Shown: positions 56,979-64,000 of the stretch, in pieces
Numbering within the stretch: the first letter of the stretch is position 1
Layout of the letters: every line of letters starts with the position of its first letter
Assembly: GCF_000189755.2 (NCBI RefSeq)
Contig: NZ_KI912183.1
Span: 2,569,755 to 2,633,754 of the forward strand
Length of the DNA stretch: 64,000 bases
Direction: 5' to 3'
From: Desulfotomaculum nigrificans DSM 574
Lineage (GTDB): Bacteria; Bacillota; Desulfotomaculia; Desulfotomaculales; Desulfotomaculaceae
The notes under the pieces: generated by a model
Databases searched by the model: none
Told to the model about the DNA's origin: nothing
The model's input: the letters and a program-made list of their open reading frames with translations, nothing else
Translations under genes and position numbers: made by a program

Positions 56979-59900
56979 ATGCACATAACAGAACTATCTG
57001 TTAAGCGGCCCAAGATGATGACAATGGTTATTCTTGTCTTTGTGATATTGGGCTTATATACCTATCGGCATATTGGGGTGGAACTTTATCCCGCCATTAA
57101 TACGCCCTTTGTTTCCATCTCAGTATCCTACCCGGGGGCGGGGGCGGAAGAGATTGAAACCCAGGTCGTAAAGCCTATAGAGGATGCTGTTTCCTCCATA
57201 AGTCAACTGAAGACCATTACCTCAACCTCATCCGCCGGGTTAGCTAATATTAACCTAGAATTTGAATTAACTGCCGATGCTAACCAAGCGGCTATAGATG
57301 TACAGAAAAAGCTGGACGCGCTGCGGCAGCGTCTGCCCGACGGAGCGGATGACCCGGTTGTAATCAAACGGGACATGAATGCTTCACCGGTAATGATGTT
57401 GGCTTTAAGTGGTGATGCTTCCCAGGTGGAGCTTTATGACCTGGCCAATGATGTCATCAAAGAGCGCTTACAAAGGGTGGCCGGGGTATCGGAGGTCAAC
57501 ATTTTTGGCGGACAGCAGCGGGAAATAAAGATCGATATAGATAGGAGTAAGCTGGAAGGCTATGGCCTTTCAATTAACCAGGTAGTAAACCAGTTAAGGG
57601 CGGAAAACCTGAACGATCCCAGTGGAAGGATGGATCGACCGGAAGCGGAGTACAATGTGCGTGTTCTGGGGGAATTCCGCAGTGTGCAAGAAATTGAAGA
57701 TATTCAAATACCCACTGCCAGCGGGTATTCAGTTCCCCTTAAGGACATTGCTACCGTCACCGACGGCTATAAAGAGGTGCGAGTTTACAGCAGAGTAAAC
57801 GGTCAAAACGCTGTTGGTATCCAGATTTACAAACAAAGTGATGCCAGTATGGTGGCAGTGGGCAATGCCGTTAAACAAGAATTGGCATCTATTCAACGGC
57901 AGCTGCCGGCGGGCATGAATTTAAAAATTTCACGGGATAACTCCGACTTTGTGCAAAGATCCGTTAACGGCACCCGGAGCAATATCCTTGAAGGTATTAT
58001 AACCACTAGTTTTGTTTTATTTATTTTCTTAAGACAATGGCGATCTTCCTTTATTGTACTGTTGGCCATTCCCACTTCTTTAATGGCTACAGTTATGATG
58101 ATGTATTTCTGCGGTTTCACCTTTAACATGATGTCCTTAATGGGGTTGGCCCTCTGTATCGGTATCTTGGTGGATGACTCCATCGTAGTCTTGGAGAATA
58201 TACATCGGCATATAAGAATGGGCAAAACTCCCTGGCAGGCAGCCATTGAAGGACGTAGTGAAATTGGTATGGCAGCCGTTGCTATTACTTTGTCAGACGT
58301 GGTGGTATTTACTCCCCTGGCCTTTATGAACGGCATGATAGGGCAATTTTTCCGCCAGTTTGGTTTAACCATCGTATTTGCAACCCTGTTTTCTCTGTTT
58401 GTTTCCTTTACTCTAACCCCCATGCTGGCATCCCGCTTGTATAAAGAGGGTGAGGAAGGAGGGGCGGCAAAGCCAACCAGCAGATCCATCTTTAACCTAC
58501 TTTGGCAATACACCATTCCTCTGGGGCAGAAGGTTAAAAACAAGTACATGGTTATGCTGCACTGGTCCCTTAACCATAGAAAAAAGGTGTTGGGATTTTC
58601 TGCCTTGGCATTTTTCTTTAGTCTTTCTCTTATTCCATTGAAATTAGTGGGAACTGAGTTTATGCCCAGATCAGATGAGGGTGGACTAACGGTGTCGGTG
58701 GAACTGCCGGTGGGCACTCCCCTAGAGAAAACAAATGAGGCCATTCGTCGATTAGAACAATATATCGGTCAAGTGCCGGATGTTCAGTATTTTAATACTA
58801 TGGTTGGCGGTGGTGGTGGCAGGGGTTCCTCCAGCGGAGCTAATACCGGGCAGATTGAAGTACAATTACGCTCAAAGGATCAACGGCAAAAACCTACCTC
58901 TGAGATAGCAGATGAAATACGCAAGTTCGGTATGACCATTAAGGATGCCAAGGTCTTTGTATCAGAGTCCGATTCAAGAGGTGGCGGAGGTGGTTCAGCC
59001 GTCCGCATTTTGGTAGCTGGTAAGGACCCGGAAAAAACTAACGAATTAGCCAACCAGGTTAGGGATATAGTAGCAAAGGTGAACGGCACCACCGATGCCA
59101 GAACTGACTGGAGCCTGGGACAGCCGGAAGTTCAGATTAAGGTGGATCACAGTAGGGCTGCCTATTATGGGGTTTCTGTACAGGATGTGGCTAATACCGC
59201 CCGGGCGGCCATTAACGGCGAAAGTGCCGGGGTATTCCGTGATGGAGATAAAGAAGTGGATATAACTGTCAAGATGGCGGACTCTGACACCCAGGATATC
59301 AATAACCTGGAAAACCTACTGGTGACTAGCAATGGTAAATCTGTAACACTGGGGCAGGTAGCAACCCTGGAGTATGGTAGCGGACCTAAAAGTATACGAC
59401 GGGAGGACAAACAAAGGATCATCACAGTAACTGCCGGTGTAAAAGATCGTCCTCTGGGTAATGTTATGGATGATATAAGAAAGGAACTGGCCAAGATAAA
59501 GTTGCCTGCTGGTTATTCTATTGAATTCAGCGGTCAGGACCAGAGTATGAGGGAAAGTTTCTCAGAATTGGCCTCTGCTTTAGTCCTTTCGGTGATTCTG
59601 GTGTACATGGTATTGGTTATGCTATACGAGTCCTTCAGCACACCCCTTATTAGAATGCTTTCTCTACCCCTGGGTATTGTGGGGGCCTTAACGGCTCTGG
59701 CTCTAACGAAAAATAATATCAACGTATTCACCCTGATCGGGATTATCATGCTGGATGGTTTGGTGGCTAAAAATGGTACCCTGCTGATAGATTACACCCA
59801 TACATTAATGGGGCGGGGCAGAACCCTTAAAGAGGCACTAATCGAAGCTTGCAATACAAGGTTAAAGCCCATTTTAATGACAACCATTACGATGGTAGCA

Positions 59901-60116
59901 GGTATGCTGCCTACAGCGCTGTCCATAACAGAAGGTGCAGAAAACCGCAGTGGCATGGCCTGGGTATTAATTGGAGGTCTCCTAACATCAACTATCTTTA
60001 CTTTGTTTGTGATACCAGTGGTATATACCATCTTTAACGATTATAAAACAAAATGGCACAAGAGAAGAAACCGTAAAAAGGTTGCTATGCAACCTACCCT
60101 TGACATAAATATTTAG
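56979..60116 (+). CDS. RND efflux pump permease (AcrB/HAE1 type)
   Basis: 1045 residues, twelve membrane helices in the usual 1+5+1+5 pattern with two large outer loops. Motifs: TELSVKRPKMMTMVILVFVI, YPGAGAEEIETQVVKPIEDA, GLALCIGILVDDSIVVLENI (the Asp pair for proton relay), FMPRSDEGGLTVSVELP and GIIMLDGLVAKNGTLLIDY. Two Gly-rich stretches (GGGGGRGSSSG; SRGGGGGS) lie in the second outer loop. It needs the adaptor that has been truncated upstream. ATG 56979 after GGGGAGGAG. Confidence 0.94.
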   Translation: MHITELSVKRPKMMTMVILVFVILGLYTYRHIGVELYPAINTPFVSISVSYPGAGAEEIETQVVKPIEDAVSSISQLKTITSTSSAGLANINLEFELTADANQAAIDVQKKLDALRQRLPDGADDPVVIKRDMNASPVMMLALSGDASQVELYDLANDVIKERLQRVAGVSEVNIFGGQQREIKIDIDRSKLEGYGLSINQVVNQLRAENLNDPSGRMDRPEAEYNVRVLGEFRSVQEIEDIQIPTASGYSVPLKDIATVTDGYKEVRVYSRVNGQNAVGIQIYKQSDASMVAVGNAVKQELASIQRQLPAGMNLKISRDNSDFVQRSVNGTRSNILEGIITTSFVLFIFLRQWRSSFIVLLAIPTSLMATVMMMYFCGFTFNMMSLMGLALCIGILVDDSIVVLENIHRHIRMGKTPWQAAIEGRSEIGMAAVAITLSDVVVFTPLAFMNGMIGQFFRQFGLTIVFATLFSLFVSFTLTPMLASRLYKEGEEGGAAKPTSRSIFNLLWQYTIPLGQKVKNKYMVMLHWSLNHRKKVLGFSALAFFFSLSLIPLKLVGTEFMPRSDEGGLTVSVELPVGTPLEKTNEAIRRLEQYIGQVPDVQYFNTMVGGGGGRGSSSGANTGQIEVQLRSKDQRQKPTSEIADEIRKFGMTIKDAKVFVSESDSRGGGGGSAVRILVAGKDPEKTNELANQVRDIVAKVNGTTDARTDWSLGQPEVQIKVDHSRAAYYGVSVQDVANTARAAINGESAGVFRDGDKEVDITVKMADSDTQDINNLENLLVTSNGKSVTLGQVATLEYGSGPKSIRREDKQRIITVTAGVKDRPLGNVMDDIRKELAKIKLPAGYSIEFSGQDQSMRESFSELASALVLSVILVYMVLVMLYESFSTPLIRMLSLPLGIVGALTALALTKNNINVFTLIGIIMLDGLVAKNGTLLIDYTHTLMGRGRTLKEALIEACNTRLKPILMTTITMVAGMLPTALSITEGAENRSGMAWVLIGGLLTSTIFTLFVIPVVYTIFNDYKTKWHKRRNRKKVAMQPTLDINI

Positions 60117-60156
60117 TTATACAGTTAAACCCAAACTCAATCTATTACTCACTCCA

Positions 60157-60194
60157 AGAAAAGAACTGGCATAAACAGTTGCCGGTTCTTTTCT
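60157..60194 (+). terminator. Terminator-like hairpin after the RND gene
   Basis: AGAAAAGAACTGGC (60157-60170) pairs with GCCGGTTCTTTTCT (60181-60194), with one mismatch/G-U, 10-base loop; the 3' arm itself is T-rich. Confidence 0.75.
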
Positions 60195-60221
60195 ATGGGG
60201 GGTGTTTTAAACCTTAAAGTG

Positions 60222-60278
60222 AAACCTGTTAAATTACCAGCCTGCCATAGAAAAAACCGAACATCCTTTAACAGGTTT
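60222..60278. repeat. Inverted repeat upstream of the two-component genes
   Basis: AAACCTGTTAAA (60222-60233) and TTTAACAGGTTT (60267-60278), 12 perfect pairs, 33-base spacer. Possibly a second terminator or an operator; no T-run. Confidence 0.5.
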
Positions 60279-60351
60279 GGGCTTGCCCCCTGAGGTATCT
60301 AAGATAGGTAAAAAGTAAGGAGGTTGGTTTTTGGCCAACCAATAAGTTTAA

Positions 60352-60365
60352 CATTTTTGTGATAA
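60352..60365 (+). promoter_or_regulatory. Shared motif ACATTTTTGTGATA, copy 1
   Basis: The same 14-base word occurs at 62670-62683 within a palindrome upstream of the SHOCT gene. Candidate binding site for one regulator acting on both units. Confidence 0.4.
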
Positions 60366-60465
60366 TTCTTTGCAGGCTTTGACAAAGACTTATTTAAAGT
60401 CTTACTATAGACACAGCAACCATCCCTTGTGTTATCAAGGTATGTTCAACAAAGGAGGGAATTCC

Positions 60466-60687
60466 GTGGGTCCGTTACGTGTACCGGTGGCGGATGATGA
60501 AGAAAAAATTCGCCAGGTGATTGGCATTTATTTAACCAATGATGGGTACCAGGTGGGGGAAGCGGCGGACGGCGAGGAAGCAGACACCCACATCAACCGG
60601 CTGCGGGATAAGCTGCGGGCAGCCGGTGCCGAAAACTTCATTAAAACTGTCTGGGGTGTGGGCTATAAATTTGAGGTGAAGTCATGA
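60466..60687 (+). pseudogene. Response regulator with large internal deletion
   Basis: From GTG 60466 (AAAGGAGG 7 bases upstream), 73 residues instead of about 230. Residues 1-39 are the start of a receiver (VADDEEKIRQVIGIYLTNDG, YQVGEAADGEEA; the usual VVDDE is VADDE), and residues 40-73 jump to the end of an OmpR-type winged helix (DTHINRLRDKLRAAG, IKTVWGVGYKFE). The phospho-acceptor Asp and the recognition core are gone, though the frame is preserved. It overlaps the kinase by ATGA. Confidence 0.88.
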
Positions 60688-62147
60688 AAATCAACAACAT
60701 TGTCACCAAGCTGTGGGTGATCATGACCATTTTGGTGCTGGTTGTGATCGGCATTGCTGGGGCGGCCCAGACCAGCTTTATGGAAGGATTGTACTATGAA
60801 CAGCAGGCCGAGCAGTTAAAAGTTCTGGGCAATAAGGTGGCAGACATTGCCCGGGCAGAACACGATCCTGTTGTGCTGGATCAAAAACTGGCCCTCATTG
60901 CCGAGCTTTATGACGCCAACGTCATGATATTAAATGAAAAGGGTATTGTTATACACTGTCAGGGCATGGGTATCAGCACCAAGGATATGCCGATGGATAT
61001 GAACAATCCTCACCACAGCCCAATGGATCTGGAGGATATAAAAAAACTGTACCAGGGTCAGGTGGTGGTGCATAGAGGTAATAACCCCTACTTTAATACC
61101 GATGTGCTGTCGGTGGGTATTCCCTTTAAAGACACTCACAATATTGACCGGGTAATCATGATCCACGCTCCCCTGAAGCCCCTGGCCGATGAACTAAAGC
61201 ACCTGCAAATGCTGGCCATCTACACCGCCGTGGGGGGCATTGTCCTGGCCGCCCTGTTAAGTTTGATATTCTCACGAGTTATTTCGAAGCCTCTGGTGAA
61301 AATGAACAAAGCAGCCCTGGCAATGGCCAGTGGCAATTACCAACAACGGGTGGACATTCAGACCAACGATGAAATCGGTCTTTTAGCTAACTCTCTAAAT
61401 ACTCTGGCCTCCCGGTTGCAGGAAAAAATCAGTCAACTGGAAAAGCAGGAGCAAATCCGCCGGGAGTTTGTCACCAACGTGGCCCATGAAATCAAAACTC
61501 CCCTGGCTGTTATGCAGGGGTTTACCGAAACCATGATTGATGGGTTGGTGAAAACAGAACAGGAACGAGATGAATATCTCAATAACATTTTAGAAGAGAT
61601 CAATCGTCTTAAGCGACTGGTCAATGAGGTGTTGGACCTGAAGCGCATGGAGGAGGGTCACTTCGATTTTGACCAGGAACCATGTGACTTAAGGGAGATT
61701 ATTGACCGGGTGCGGCGGAAGCTCACTCAACTGGCTGTTGAAAAGGATATTCACTTTGAGATCGGCGTAGAAAAAAACCTGCCCCTTGTTACTTGCAACA
61801 GTGATCGTATTGAACAGGTCTTGATTAACTTGATTGATAATGCTATCCGGCATACCCACACTGGTGGCAGAGTGATTCTCCGAGTGAGCAGCAAGGCCAA
61901 TCAGGTGCACCTGCGCATCAGCGACACGGGCGAGGGTATTGCACCGGAGGATTTGCCAATGATTTGGGAACGTTTTTACAAAGGGGACAAGTCCCGCACC
62001 CGGGCACGGGGCGGCACCGGTCTGGGACTCGCCATCGTTAAGATGATTGTGGAGGGCCACGGTGGACAGATCAATGTGGATAGTAAGCTAAACGTAGGAA
62101 CAACCTTTAACATTGTGTTGCCGGTAAACAATTGCAGTACGAAATAA
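60684..62147 (+). CDS. Sensor histidine kinase with Met/His-rich sensor region
   Basis: 487 residues. Two membrane helices (about 10-30 and 172-195) bracket an outer sensor; HAMP (SRVISKPLVKMNKAALAMAS), dimer/H-box with His about 268 (FVTNVAHEIKTPLAVMQGF), N box NLIDNAIRHTH, G boxes DTGEGIAPEDL and GGTGLGLAIVK. Residues 92-118 are rich in Met and His (GMGISTKDMPMDMNNPHHSP), suggesting a Cu/Ag-type ligand. Its own regulator is deleted, so its output is unclear. Confidence 0.93.
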   Translation: MKINNIVTKLWVIMTILVLVVIGIAGAAQTSFMEGLYYEQQAEQLKVLGNKVADIARAEHDPVVLDQKLALIAELYDANVMILNEKGIVIHCQGMGISTKDMPMDMNNPHHSPMDLEDIKKLYQGQVVVHRGNNPYFNTDVLSVGIPFKDTHNIDRVIMIHAPLKPLADELKHLQMLAIYTAVGGIVLAALLSLIFSRVISKPLVKMNKAALAMASGNYQQRVDIQTNDEIGLLANSLNTLASRLQEKISQLEKQEQIRREFVTNVAHEIKTPLAVMQGFTETMIDGLVKTEQERDEYLNNILEEINRLKRLVNEVLDLKRMEEGHFDFDQEPCDLREIIDRVRRKLTQLAVEKDIHFEIGVEKNLPLVTCNSDRIEQVLINLIDNAIRHTHTGGRVILRVSSKANQVHLRISDTGEGIAPEDLPMIWERFYKGDKSRTRARGGTGLGLAIVKMIVEGHGGQINVDSKLNVGTTFNIVLPVNNCSTK

Positions 62148-62237
62148 GCACCAGACCTGGGATTACAAATTATTGAATAGCATGTTTGGTAAAAGTATAA
62201 TTATTTGCATAATTTTGGATAAAACAGTTGCCATAAA

Positions 62238-62263
62238 GAGAGCAGGCCAGTTGGCCTGCTCTC
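62238..62263. terminator. Bidirectional terminator between kinase and SHOCT genes
   Basis: GAGAGCAGGCCA / TGGCCTGCTCTC, 12 perfect pairs, 2-base loop. Followed by CTTTAT-type sequence on -, so best suited to the SHOCT transcript. Confidence 0.75.
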
Positions 62264-62264
62264 C

Positions 62265-62501
62265 TTAACGGGAAATTTCTTCTTTCAGTCGTTTGTATTC
62301 GTCATCCGTAATTTCGTTACGGGCGTAGCGGGACTTTAAAATCTCCAGGGCATTGGATGAAGAACTTTCCTTAAGGGCGTTTTTCACCCCGGCACTTACC
62401 GCCCAGTAAACCACAAGTCCCAGTAGAGCTAGTTGGATTAGCATCATAAAAATCCCTCCAAACCATCCCATGCCATAACCGCCATACATCATTGGCATCA
62501 C
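62265..62501 (-). CDS. Small membrane protein with SHOCT domain
   Basis: 78 residues. Met/Gly/Tyr-rich start (MMPMMYGGYGMGWFGG), one membrane helix (IFMMLIQLALLGLVVYWAV), then a C-terminal SHOCT motif (ALEILKSRYARNEITDDEYK RLK, split here) typical of short regulatory tails. Often found beside metal-efflux and copper genes. Preceded on - by GAGGAGG. Function unknown. Confidence 0.85.
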   Translation of the reverse strand: MMPMMYGGYGMGWFGGIFMMLIQLALLGLVVYWAVSAGVKNALKESSSSNALEILKSRYARNEITDDEYKRLKEEISR

Positions 62502-62663
62502 ACATTCCTCCTCTATTATGGTTAGTTTTATTGTTTACCCTAAAGGGGTTGTTTTAAAAGGATGCCCTATGCAAGGACAAAATCTATCTGCAAAATCTAT
62601 CTGAAAGATGTGACCGTCTTACAGCTTTAGTATACAACCGGGTTGTTACAGCCATGTTACAGG

Positions 62664-62690
62664 AATATCACATTTTTGTGATATTTTCAC
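62664..62690. promoter_or_regulatory. Palindromic operator-like site, motif copy 2
   Basis: AATATCACA-TTTT-TGTGATATT is a perfect 9-bp inverted repeat upstream of the divergent SHOCT gene, and contains the 14-base word shared with 60352-60365. Confidence 0.5.
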
Positions 62691-62704
62691 CCGTTGTAAT
62701 GTGG

Positions 62705-62795
62705 AAAACAGGGGCTTAGCTGTAATAGCACCGGTTTTACTGGTTTCCGGCATTAACAATACAAACTCCTCGCCCCCGAACCGGGCAACCGATGG
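62705..62795 (-). pseudogene. GGDEF (diguanylate cyclase) relic
   Basis: On -, about 28 codons read SVARFGGEEFVLLMPETSKT then GAITAKPLFST: the active-site GGEEF strand and its neighbours. Nothing upstream or downstream matches a complete domain, so it is a scrap of a lost gene. Confidence 0.55.
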
Positions 62796-62815
62796 CTCAC
62801 AGAATGTAAAAAATC

Positions 62816-62848
62816 AAAAACAGGTTACCCGGTGGGTAGCCTGTTTTT
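62816..62848. terminator. Strong symmetrical terminator
   Basis: AAAAACAGGTTACCC / GGGTAGCCTGTTTTT, 15 pairs with one G-U, 3-base loop, T-run on + and A-run (T on -) at the other side. It lies about 80 bases after the crcB pair reads out on -. Confidence 0.85.
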
Positions 62849-62929
62849 GCATGACGTATATGATGTGTTGTTCACGTAAATTGAGATTCTTGAAAGCTTA
62901 CCTTGTAAAAAAAGACGGTGTTTTGTCTG

Positions 62930-63292
62930 TTATAGTATTTTTCCCACCCGATACCCCAGGTAGGCAAATAAAATACCCAGCAGTGCGCTGGATAAAAGGT
63001 ATACCAGGCATAGAAGTATTTTGTTTTTTCGCCTTAATTCGTTGGACTCCAGCTCAAAGGTGGAAAAGGTGGTATAGGCTCCCATGAAGCCGGTACCGAA
63101 GAAAAAGAAGACCCGCGGGTGTAACTTGTTTTGGGCAAAAAGTATTCCTAAAAGAAATGAGCCGGTCAGGTTAATCACAAAGGTGCCGAAGGGAAAGTCG
63201 GTGCGGTGTTTGGATTGCACGAAGTTTCCCAGTAGAAATCGGCATACCGCACCGAGAAAACCCCCGGCAGCCACTAATAGCAAAATATTCAT
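62930..63292 (-). CDS. crcB: Fluoride channel subunit CrcB/Fluc (second)
   Basis: 120 residues, four membrane helices. Family motifs: GGFLGAVCRFLLGNF, FPFGTFVINLTGSFLLG (the Asn of the pore) and GTGFMGAYTTFSTFELE (the Phe box and Na+ site). Dual-topology or heterodimeric F- exporter. It starts 27 bases after the first crcB with GGAGG in the gap, so the two probably form a heterodimer. Confidence 0.94.
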   Translation of the reverse strand: MNILLLVAAGGFLGAVCRFLLGNFVQSKHRTDFPFGTFVINLTGSFLLGILFAQNKLHPRVFFFFGTGFMGAYTTFSTFELESNELRRKNKILLCLVYLLSSALLGILFAYLGYRVGKIL

Positions 63293-63319
63293 CCCTATTC
63301 CCTCCTAACTTTCAGCCGG

Positions 63320-63703
63320 TTACGGATTTTCAAAAAGGACGGTGGCCAGCCGGATGCCCGCCCAGGACAGGAGGAAACCCGCCACCAAACTGATTATCTG
63401 GTAGGAAAGGGCGGTTAGGTATTGTTCCTGTAAAATTAAATTCATGGTTTCCACCGAAAAGGTGGAAAAGGTGGTAAAGGAACCTACGAAGCCAGTATTA
63501 ACAGCCAGCAGGTAGTGTCGGGGCAAATTCCAGCGCAACAGGCTGCCGTAGGCCACAAAGCTCAGCAGAAAACTGCCTATTAAATTTACCGTTAACGTAC
63601 CATAGGGAAAGATAGACACACTCAGGTTGTGGGCGAGGTTGCCGATGCCGTAGCGGCAAAGGGCACCAAAGATTCCCCCTATGCCAACTGCCAGAATATC
63701 CAT
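63320..63703 (-). CDS. crcB: Fluoride channel subunit CrcB/Fluc (first)
   Basis: 127 residues from ATG 63703, eight bases after AAGG; GTG 63712 and ATG 63709 are too close to that site. Motifs: GGIFGALCRYGIGNL, FPYGTLTVNLIGSFLLS and NTGFVGSFTTFSTFSVE. Four membrane helices. First of the tandem pair; lies 10 bases downstream of the stress protein gene, so all three are likely one operon. No fluoride riboswitch is visible inside the window. Confidence 0.94.
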   Translation of the reverse strand: MDILAVGIGGIFGALCRYGIGNLAHNLSVSIFPYGTLTVNLIGSFLLSFVAYGSLLRWNLPRHYLLAVNTGFVGSFTTFSTFSVETMNLILQEQYLTALSYQIISLVAGFLLSWAGIRLATVLFENP

Positions 63704-63713
63704 GTTCATCACC

Positions 63714-64000
63714 TTACTTTACAATTACCACCGGGCATTTGGCAAGTTGTACCACCTTGTGGCTTACGCTGCCCAGGAAGATTTCCTTGATTTCACTCAT
63801 ACCCCGGCTGCCGATGACAATCTCGTCGTAGTTTTCTTCAACAGACTTTTTAACAATGGTCTCGCCAATGTCGCCCTGGGCGGTGACATATTCTGCCCGG
63901 AGGTTTTTAATTCCCTCAAACAGTACTTCGTAGCGGTGGAAGACCGGGCGGGTTTTTTCTCCCACCAGTTTATAATACTCCTCCTGGTCTATACCCAAAT
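63714..64000 (-). CDS. Universal stress protein (partial, runs off the right edge)
   Basis: At least 94 residues to the stop at 63714; intact UspA proteins have about 140-150, and the frame is open to the window end, so the N-terminus lies outside. The C-terminal ATP-binding motif is complete: GSRGMSEIKEIFLGSVSHKV then CPVVIVK (G-x2-G-x9-GS). Upstream of and probably co-transcribed with the crcB pair. Confidence 0.9.
   Translation of the reverse strand, partial: LGIDQEEYYKLVGEKTRPVFHRYEVLFEGIKNLRAEYVTAQGDIGETIVKKSVEENYDEIVIGSRGMSEIKEIFLGSVSHKVVQLAKCPVVIVK

Noticed and set aside
62701-63087. 128-codon frame on + after the SHOCT gene
   Set aside because: Its second half is antisense to crcB and its first half to the GGDEF scrap; no family match.
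63714-64000. Fluoride riboswitch for the crcB pair
   Set aside because: The gap between the stress protein and crcB is only about 10 bases and no motif is present; if it exists, it is beyond the window.

Overview
The window looks like a chromosome segment of an anaerobic, low-to-mid GC Firmicute, most likely a Peptococcaceae / Desulfotomaculum-type bacterium. The evidence is the gene content: a large ilv-leu-cimA biosynthetic operon, a tungsten aldehyde ferredoxin oxidoreductase with ferredoxin-like partners, a sigma-54 activator, a TRAP transporter, a glmS ribozyme, strong AGGAGG-type ribosome sites with frequent GTG/TTG starts, and heavy IS traffic (IS3, IS5/IS1182-like, IS21, IS66, IS110, IS256). 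The species-level assignment is inference.

Region 1 (1-10060): branched-chain amino acid synthesis, all on +: 3' end of ilvB, ilvN, ilvC, a second ilvB, leuA, leuC, leuD, leuB, cimA. Together they make acetolactate, dihydroxyisovalerate, isopropylmalate and citramalate, feeding Val, Leu and a threonine-independent Ile route. Three intergenic gaps hold related inverted repeats.

Region 2 (10158-24547): a catabolic island. A sigma-54 activator is followed by two transcription units, each headed by a consensus -24/-12 promoter: (a) ferredoxin-like protein, unknown Cys/His protein, DUF2148 protein, MoaD-like protein, AOR, a beta-hydroxyacid dehydrogenase and TRAP dctPQM; (b) MFS carrier, glycerate kinase and a zinc-type dehydrogenase. 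The likely theme is import and oxidation/reduction of a C3 hydroxy-acid or aldehyde down to phosphoglycerate. Just after it lies a diverged copy of the last 30 codons of cimA, so the island seems to have been inserted at the 3' end of cimA.

Region 3 (24715-29406): an IS graveyard (an IS3-family element with broken orfB nested in an older transposase relic, plus a frameshifted IS110 gene) followed by a truncated glpP.

Region 4 (29536-35190): cdaA-ybbR-glmM, a glmS ribozyme and glmS: c-di-AMP synthesis and amino-sugar supply for the cell wall.

Region 5 (35402-46246): a four-gene Type III restriction-modification cassette (SNF2-like helicase with an in-frame TAA, DUF4391 protein, Mod, Res). 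An intact IS66 element with an 8-bp target duplication landed on the res stop codon, separating res from its terminator.

Region 6 (46290-56976): scrambled IS21 (istB) debris, partly as inverted copies enclosing a metallophosphoesterase, an alkaline phosphatase, IS110 and IS3 relics and a DUF4236/TPR protein. Six istB fragments begin at the same codon, the P-loop, and two pairs are fused head to head through short palindromes. An intact IS256 element follows.

Region 7 (56666-64000): an RND efflux pump whose adaptor gene was truncated next to IS256, a two-component pair whose response regulator has lost its middle, a SHOCT protein, a GGDEF relic, a tandem crcB pair (fluoride channel) and a universal stress protein cut by the window end.
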